DNA of 17,522 bases from Bacteroidales bacterium. GTDB lineage: Bacteria; Bacteroidota; Bacteroidia; Bacteroidales; Muribaculaceae. The translations under genes and the position numbers were made by a program. The stretch's first letter is position 1. The number at the start of each line of letters is the position of its first letter. Positions 14,602-17,522 of this stretch are shown in pieces. The notes beneath the pieces are model-generated. The model made no database searches and was not told the DNA's origin. It worked only from the letters and a program-made list of their open reading frames with translations. Location of the stretch: NCBI GenBank assembly GCA_004552725.1, contig SFNM01000035.1, positions 1 to 17,522 of the forward strand, read 5' to 3'.

Positions 14602-16395
14602 TTAATGTAGTGGAAGCGGTTCGGTATTCTTTATCAACCATTGCAACGGCTCGCCTTCAAGCAGCGGTTGCAATGCCTCGCGAACTTGCGCGTGGTATGC
14701 GTTCACCCATGCGATTTCTTCGTTGGTCATGATGCCAAGGTCGAAGAGGCTGCGTTCAAACGGACACAGCGTCAAAGTCTCGAATTTGTAGAACTTGCCA
14801 AATTCGGTTGTCATAGCATCGACTGTCAGCACCAAGTTCTCACAGCGGATGCCGTGCACGCCCTCGCGATACAAACCGGGCTCATTCGAAGTAATCATGC
14901 CCGGCGTAAGGGGCGCAGGCACATAGTTCAAACGGATGCTCTGCGGCCCTTCGTGCACGTTGAGGAAATGACCCACACCATGGCCGGTGCCGTGCAGGTA
15001 ACTCAACCCCTCTTTCCATAAGTACTGACGCGCTATCGCGTCGAGTTGACTGCCCGCAGTCCCCTCGGGGAAAATCATACTGCCAAGCGCGATGTGACCC
15101 TTCATCACCAAGGTGAAATCGCGCTTCTCCTCGGCCGTAGGCTCAGCACTCATCGCTATGGTACGCGTGATGTCGGTAGTGCCGTCGAGATATTGGGCAC
15201 CGGAGTCAATCAGCAGCAAGCCCTTCGGCTCGATAGTCGCATTCGAGGCCTCATCAGCCTCGTAATGCACAATCGCACCATGACCCTCATAGCCTGCAAT
15301 CGTGCCGAAACTTTCATCAAAATAATACTCGCCTTGGCTGCGGTAGTGACGCAAGATTTCTGCCACGCACATCTCGGTGAGACGCTCGCCGGCGGCAACC
15401 CTCGATTGCACTTCACACAGCGATTTTACCATCGCTACTCCGTCGCGCAGCATCGCCGCACGCGTGCCGGCCAACTGAACATCATTCTTGCATGCCTTAA
15501 GCATCGCAATAGCCGACTGACCCTTCACGGCGCGTTCGCCCAGCACTTCTGCTATGCCTGCAGAGTTGCGGGCACTCTCTATCAGCACCTTGCTGCTCTC
15601 CGGAAGGGCAGCCAAGAATGATTTCACCGAAGCGTAGGGCGCCAAACTTACGCCCTCGCCCTTGAGATAATTTGCAACCTCCGGCGTGATTTTCGCAGCA
15701 TCGACAAACAATGTCGAACCCTCGCCGCTGATGTACAAGAACGATGTCACAACCGGATTATAGCGCACATCATTGCTACGAATGTTCAGAACCCATGCTA
15801 TCTCGTCAAGAGCCGAGATAAACACACTGTCGGCCAACTGCTTACGAACATTCTTAAGCACCAGCGATATCTTATCCGACGCCTTCACACCCGCAAACTG
15901 CACATCGTGCACGAACACCTTGCCATCAGGCAAAGCCGGACGCTCACGCCAGATTTCATCCAGCACATCAAAGTCGCTGTTGAGCCCAATACCATAACGG
16001 CTCAACGCTCCTTTCAAATCAGCAAAAGTCGCAGTTGAGAACACCATAGCATTCACACCCACAGTCTCACCCGATTTCAGATTACTCGTGAGCCATTCAA
16101 CCATCGACGGGGTCTCCGGAAGTCCGTCCTTCATCAGACGGATTTCCGTGCCCTCAAGCTGCTGACCCGCTTGCAGAAAATAACGCGAGTCAGTCCACAA
16201 AAGAGCCTCATCGAGCGTTACCAGCAAATCACCGGCCGAGCCGGTGAACCCGCTCAGCCACCGGCGCGCTTGCCAGTGTTGCGACAAATACTCGCTCATG
16301 TGAGGGTCGGCCTGCGGCACTATCGCAGCCGATACACCCTTTTGGCGCATCTGCGCCCGCAAGGCATCAAGCCGTGCGTGAATTTCTTTACTCAT
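14602..16395 (-). CDS. Xaa-Pro aminopeptidase (aminopeptidase P), M24B family
   Basis: The 597-residue protein removes N-terminal residues preceding proline, using two metal ions (usually Mn). It has three parts as in the eukaryote-like long form: two creatinase-like N-terminal domains (about 1-140 and 155-305) and a pita-bread catalytic domain (about 310-540), then a C-terminal extension. The metal ligands can be placed: Asp397 (LLLIDSGAQY), Asp408 (GTTDITRT), His472 (HGTGHGVGHFLNVHEGP), Glu505 (SNEPGLY) and Glu519 (IRCENLV); supporting histidines are 468 and 481. All are intact. Cytosolic, with no signal peptide. It starts 12 bases after the yraN stop. Confidence 0.97.
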   Translation of the reverse strand: MSKEIHARLDALRAQMRQKGVSAAIVPQADPHMSEYLSQHWQARRWLSGFTGSAGDLLVTLDEALLWTDSRYFLQAGQQLEGTEIRLMKDGLPETPSMVEWLTSNLKSGETVGVNAMVFSTATFADLKGALSRYGIGLNSDFDVLDEIWRERPALPDGKVFVHDVQFAGVKASDKISLVLKNVRKQLADSVFISALDEIAWVLNIRSNDVRYNPVVTSFLYISGEGSTLFVDAAKITPEVANYLKGEGVSLAPYASVKSFLAALPESSKVLIESARNSAGIAEVLGERAVKGQSAIAMLKACKNDVQLAGTRAAMLRDGVAMVKSLCEVQSRVAAGERLTEMCVAEILRHYRSQGEYYFDESFGTIAGYEGHGAIVHYEADEASNATIEPKGLLLIDSGAQYLDGTTDITRTIAMSAEPTAEEKRDFTLVMKGHIALGSMIFPEGTAGSQLDAIARQYLWKEGLSYLHGTGHGVGHFLNVHEGPQSIRLNYVPAPLTPGMITSNEPGLYREGVHGIRCENLVLTVDAMTTEFGKFYKFETLTLCPFERSLFDLGIMTNEEIAWVNAYHAQVREALQPLLEGEPLQWLIKNTEPLPLH

Positions 16396-16407
16396 ATTAT
16401 ATATGTA

Positions 16408-16776
16408 TTAATAAGATTTCAACGGTGGAAAAAACGCATCTGCTATATGCTCCATCTTATAATCCTCCGGACTACCCACGATACCAAACACATCAAATTG
16501 AGCCTCATGAGGAAAATCATGACTCCGCATATAAACATCAGCCGATGCAACCATGTGCGCTATCTTCTTACGGTCAATAGCCTCCATCGGATCGCAATAA
16601 CCATCCGCACGAGTCTTAACCTCAGCAAATATAATCCGATTATCCTTCATCGCGATTATATCCACCTCATAATGCCCCATGCGCCAATTGCGCTCCATGA
16701 TAGCGTAGCCCTCGCTTACCAACTTCTCGCAAGCCAAGTCCTCGCCCCATTTGCCAAGTTCATTATGCTTTGCCAT
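16408..16776 (-). CDS. yraN: YraN / UPF0102 family nuclease-like protein
   Basis: The ATG at 16776 (MAKHNELGKWGEDLACEKL) gives 122 residues, the family length; a codon two triplets upstream could serve too, while the ATG at 16860 would lie upstream of the promoter. The fold is PD-(D/E)xK-like: Glu near GEDLA, Asp in YEVDIIAMKDN and the E-V-K triad in IIFAEVKTR. The family is related to restriction and Holliday-junction type nucleases, but its substrate in the cell is uncertain. It opens the three-gene minus operon with its own good promoter. Confidence 0.94.
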   Translation of the reverse strand: MAKHNELGKWGEDLACEKLVSEGYAIMERNWRMGHYEVDIIAMKDNRIIFAEVKTRADGYCDPMEAIDRKKIAHMVASADVYMRSHDFPHEAQFDVFGIVGSPEDYKMEHIADAFFPPLKSY

Positions 16777-16797
16777 ATACATTAATATAAAACACCG

Positions 16798-16829
16798 CAA
16801 AGATAGCAAAAAAATCCATTCCACACAAA
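16798..16829 (-). promoter_or_regulatory. Promoter of the yraN-pepP operon
   Basis: Minus strand: TTTG (16829-16826), 20-base spacer, TATCTTTG (16805-16798), a full Bacteroidetes consensus match. The ATG at 16776 is 22 bases beyond the -7 box, so the 5' leader is short. Confidence 0.8.
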
Positions 16830-16847
16830 AAAATCCACCGCCAACAC

Positions 16848-16880
16848 TCACCTTCCCCATACACCCAATGGGGAAGGTGA
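16848..16880. repeat. Perfect 13-bp inverted repeat between divergent transcription units
   Basis: TCACCTTCCCCAT (16848-16860) is the exact reverse complement of 16868-16880, with a 7-base loop. It lies just upstream of the yraN promoter and far upstream of the rRNA promoter. No T-run follows on either strand, so it is not a normal terminator. It could be a protein-binding palindrome or a small repeat element. Confidence 0.75.
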
Positions 16881-16915
16881 CACTAATCCATCTCAGTCAC
16901 CGTCGCTTTGCTAAT

Positions 16916-17056
16916 GGTTCGGCGCAGCACCTCGCTGCGTTGTTGTCTCCGGTTCGGCGCAGCGAAGCGTTCGCCGCGGTGGGGTTCGGTGGCGAGGCGG
17001 GAGCCGAGCGGCGCGGGAGCGCCCGGCGTGGTTCGGCGCAGCGGAGCGTTCGCCGC
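16916..17056. repeat. GC-rich repeat cluster upstream of the rRNA operon
   Basis: The 13-base unit GGTTCGGCGCAGC occurs three times, starting at 16916, 16951 and 17030. The last two copies extend to 27 bases (16951-16977 and 17030-17056) with one mismatch (gaagc versus ggagc), 79 bases apart. Between them is a very GC-rich stretch with a perfect hairpin (GGCGC 17010-17014 and GCGCC 17019-17023, loop GGGA). The block differs sharply in base composition from its A/T-rich flanks. It is open in one plus-strand frame, but without a recognisable protein. Confidence 0.8.
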
Positions 17057-17137
17057 TTCCGGTCTATTTGCAAGCGTCTGGTATTCAGGCTGGTAAGAAT
17101 TTTTTTATGTTTTACAGCATAAAAAGTTGCAAAAATA

Positions 17138-17169
17138 TTTGGTCAGTTCGCAAAAAATGCCTAACTTTG
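17138..17169 (+). promoter_or_regulatory. rRNA operon promoter
   Basis: TTTG (17138-17141), 20-base spacer, TAACTTTG (17162-17169) match the Bacteroidetes consensus exactly. A/T-rich tracts lie directly upstream (TTTTTTTATG from 17098, AAAAAG, AAAAATA), as in strong rRNA promoters with an UP-like region. It is about 258 bases before the 16S start. Confidence 0.85.
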
Positions 17170-17426
17170 CACTCGCTTTCGGGGACGAACAGCGCGAACA
17201 CCCGCTTTCGGCAATAAACCGAAAAGCCAAGCAGAACATTGAAAACGATTACAATAGACAAGAGTAGTACAAGAGCACGTTTAAAAATTTAAACACTCAT
17301 GTCAATTCTTACAACACAATAAAGCACAATCCGATGGCCGGGGCCGAAAGGCAGCCATGCTTTAGGCAAACACTAAATTAAGTCTTGCCTTTTTATTCAG
17401 TAGAAGAAAAAGAAACAAGATAAAAA
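17170..17426 (+). other. Structured rRNA leader (pre-16S)
   Basis: This 257-base transcribed leader has no gene. It contains TTTCGG/CCGAAA hairpin arms around 17204-17222, a compound hairpin at 17334-17358 (outer arms ATGGC/GCCAT, inner GCC-GAAA-GGC with a GNRA tetraloop), TGCTTTA directly after it (17358-17363 region, resembling boxA), and a terminator-like hairpin (AGGCAA 17364-17369, TTGCCT 17385-17390, then T to 17394). An A-rich stretch then leads to the 16S rRNA. Confidence 0.6.
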
Positions 17427-17522
17427 ACAACGAAGAGTTTGATCCTGGCTCAGGATGAACGCTAGCGACAGGCTTAACACATGCAAGTCGAGGGGCAGCG
17501 GGGTTGAAAGCTTGCTTTTAAC
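17427..17522 (+). rRNA. rrs: 16S ribosomal RNA, 5' end (partial)
   Basis: The universal 5' segment AGAGTTTGATCCTGGCTCAG starts at 17434, so by E. coli numbering the rRNA begins near 17427. It continues GATGAACGCTAGCGACAGG and CTTAACACATGCAAGTCGAG, then GGGCAGCGGGGTTGAAAG, which is the Bacteroidales form; the GCTAGCGACAGGC and GGGGCAGCGGG wording points to Muribaculaceae as far as I recall. Only the first 96 bases are inside the window. Confidence 0.97.

Noticed and set aside
16777..16860. Longer YraN start giving a hydrophobic N-terminus
   Set aside because: It would place the start upstream of a full promoter match and the family begins at MAKHNELGKWGE.
16916..17056. CRISPR array
   Set aside because: Only three unequal copies, irregular spacing (35 and 79 bases), no cas genes nearby.
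16751..17122. 123-residue plus-strand frame through the GC-rich repeats
   Set aside because: No conserved domain; composition is explained by the repeats, and the first part is antisense to yraN.

Overview
The window reads as chromosome of a gut-type Bacteroidales bacterium, most likely Muribaculaceae (S24-7). The clearest evidence is the start of a 16S rRNA gene at the right end, whose first 96 bases have a Bacteroidales sequence (family level is my inference from memory, not a search). Supporting signs are a Type IX secretion (T9SS)-like C-terminal domain, PorT-type barrels, a tmRNA tag of Bacteroidetes form, and repeated use of the Bacteroidetes promoter pattern TTTG-N19/20-TAnnTTTG.

Layout. 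(1) 1-1655, plus strand: the end of a prophage or phage-derived island. It is a three-gene lysis cassette (single-TM sensor-like protein, GH108 muramidase, lipoprotein with a C-terminal TM resembling a u-spanin) closed by a strong terminator. (2) 1741-2136, minus: ssrA (tmRNA), whose 3' end faces the phage genes and is a plausible integration site. (3) 2237-7310, minus: an operon of a patatin phospholipase fused to an outer-membrane barrel, a short SSB without acidic tail, and a large secreted multidomain protein with a T9SS-like tail. (4) 7405-13252, plus: complete nqrABCDEF, the Na+-pumping NADH:quinone oxidoreductase. (5) 13312-13987, plus: a PorT-like outer-membrane barrel with its own promoter and a GC-rich 5' hairpin. 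(6) 14064-16829, minus: yraN, an M24B aminopeptidase P and a gamma-carbonic-anhydrase-like hexapeptide protein in one operon. (7) 16830-17522, plus: a long non-coding stretch with a perfect inverted repeat, a GC-rich repeat cluster, an rRNA promoter and a structured leader, then the 16S rRNA start.

How the genes work together. The Nqr complex oxidises NADH, reduces quinone and exports Na+; all subunits and their key cofactor residues are visible. The patatin/secreted-protein operon and the barrel protein belong to the cell envelope. The yraN-pepP-hexapeptide operon is housekeeping. The phage cassette would breach membrane, peptidoglycan and outer membrane in turn.

Most of the window is ordinary core genome. 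The parts that merit a second look are the lysis cassette (u-spanin form, perfect EF-hand loop in the lysozyme, sensor-like protein in the holin position), the tail-less SSB translationally coupled to a phospholipase, the unexplained GC-rich repeats before the rrn operon, and a boxB/boxA-like arrangement followed by a terminator-like hairpin in the rRNA leader. I did not find a convincing new multi-gene defence or biosynthetic system.
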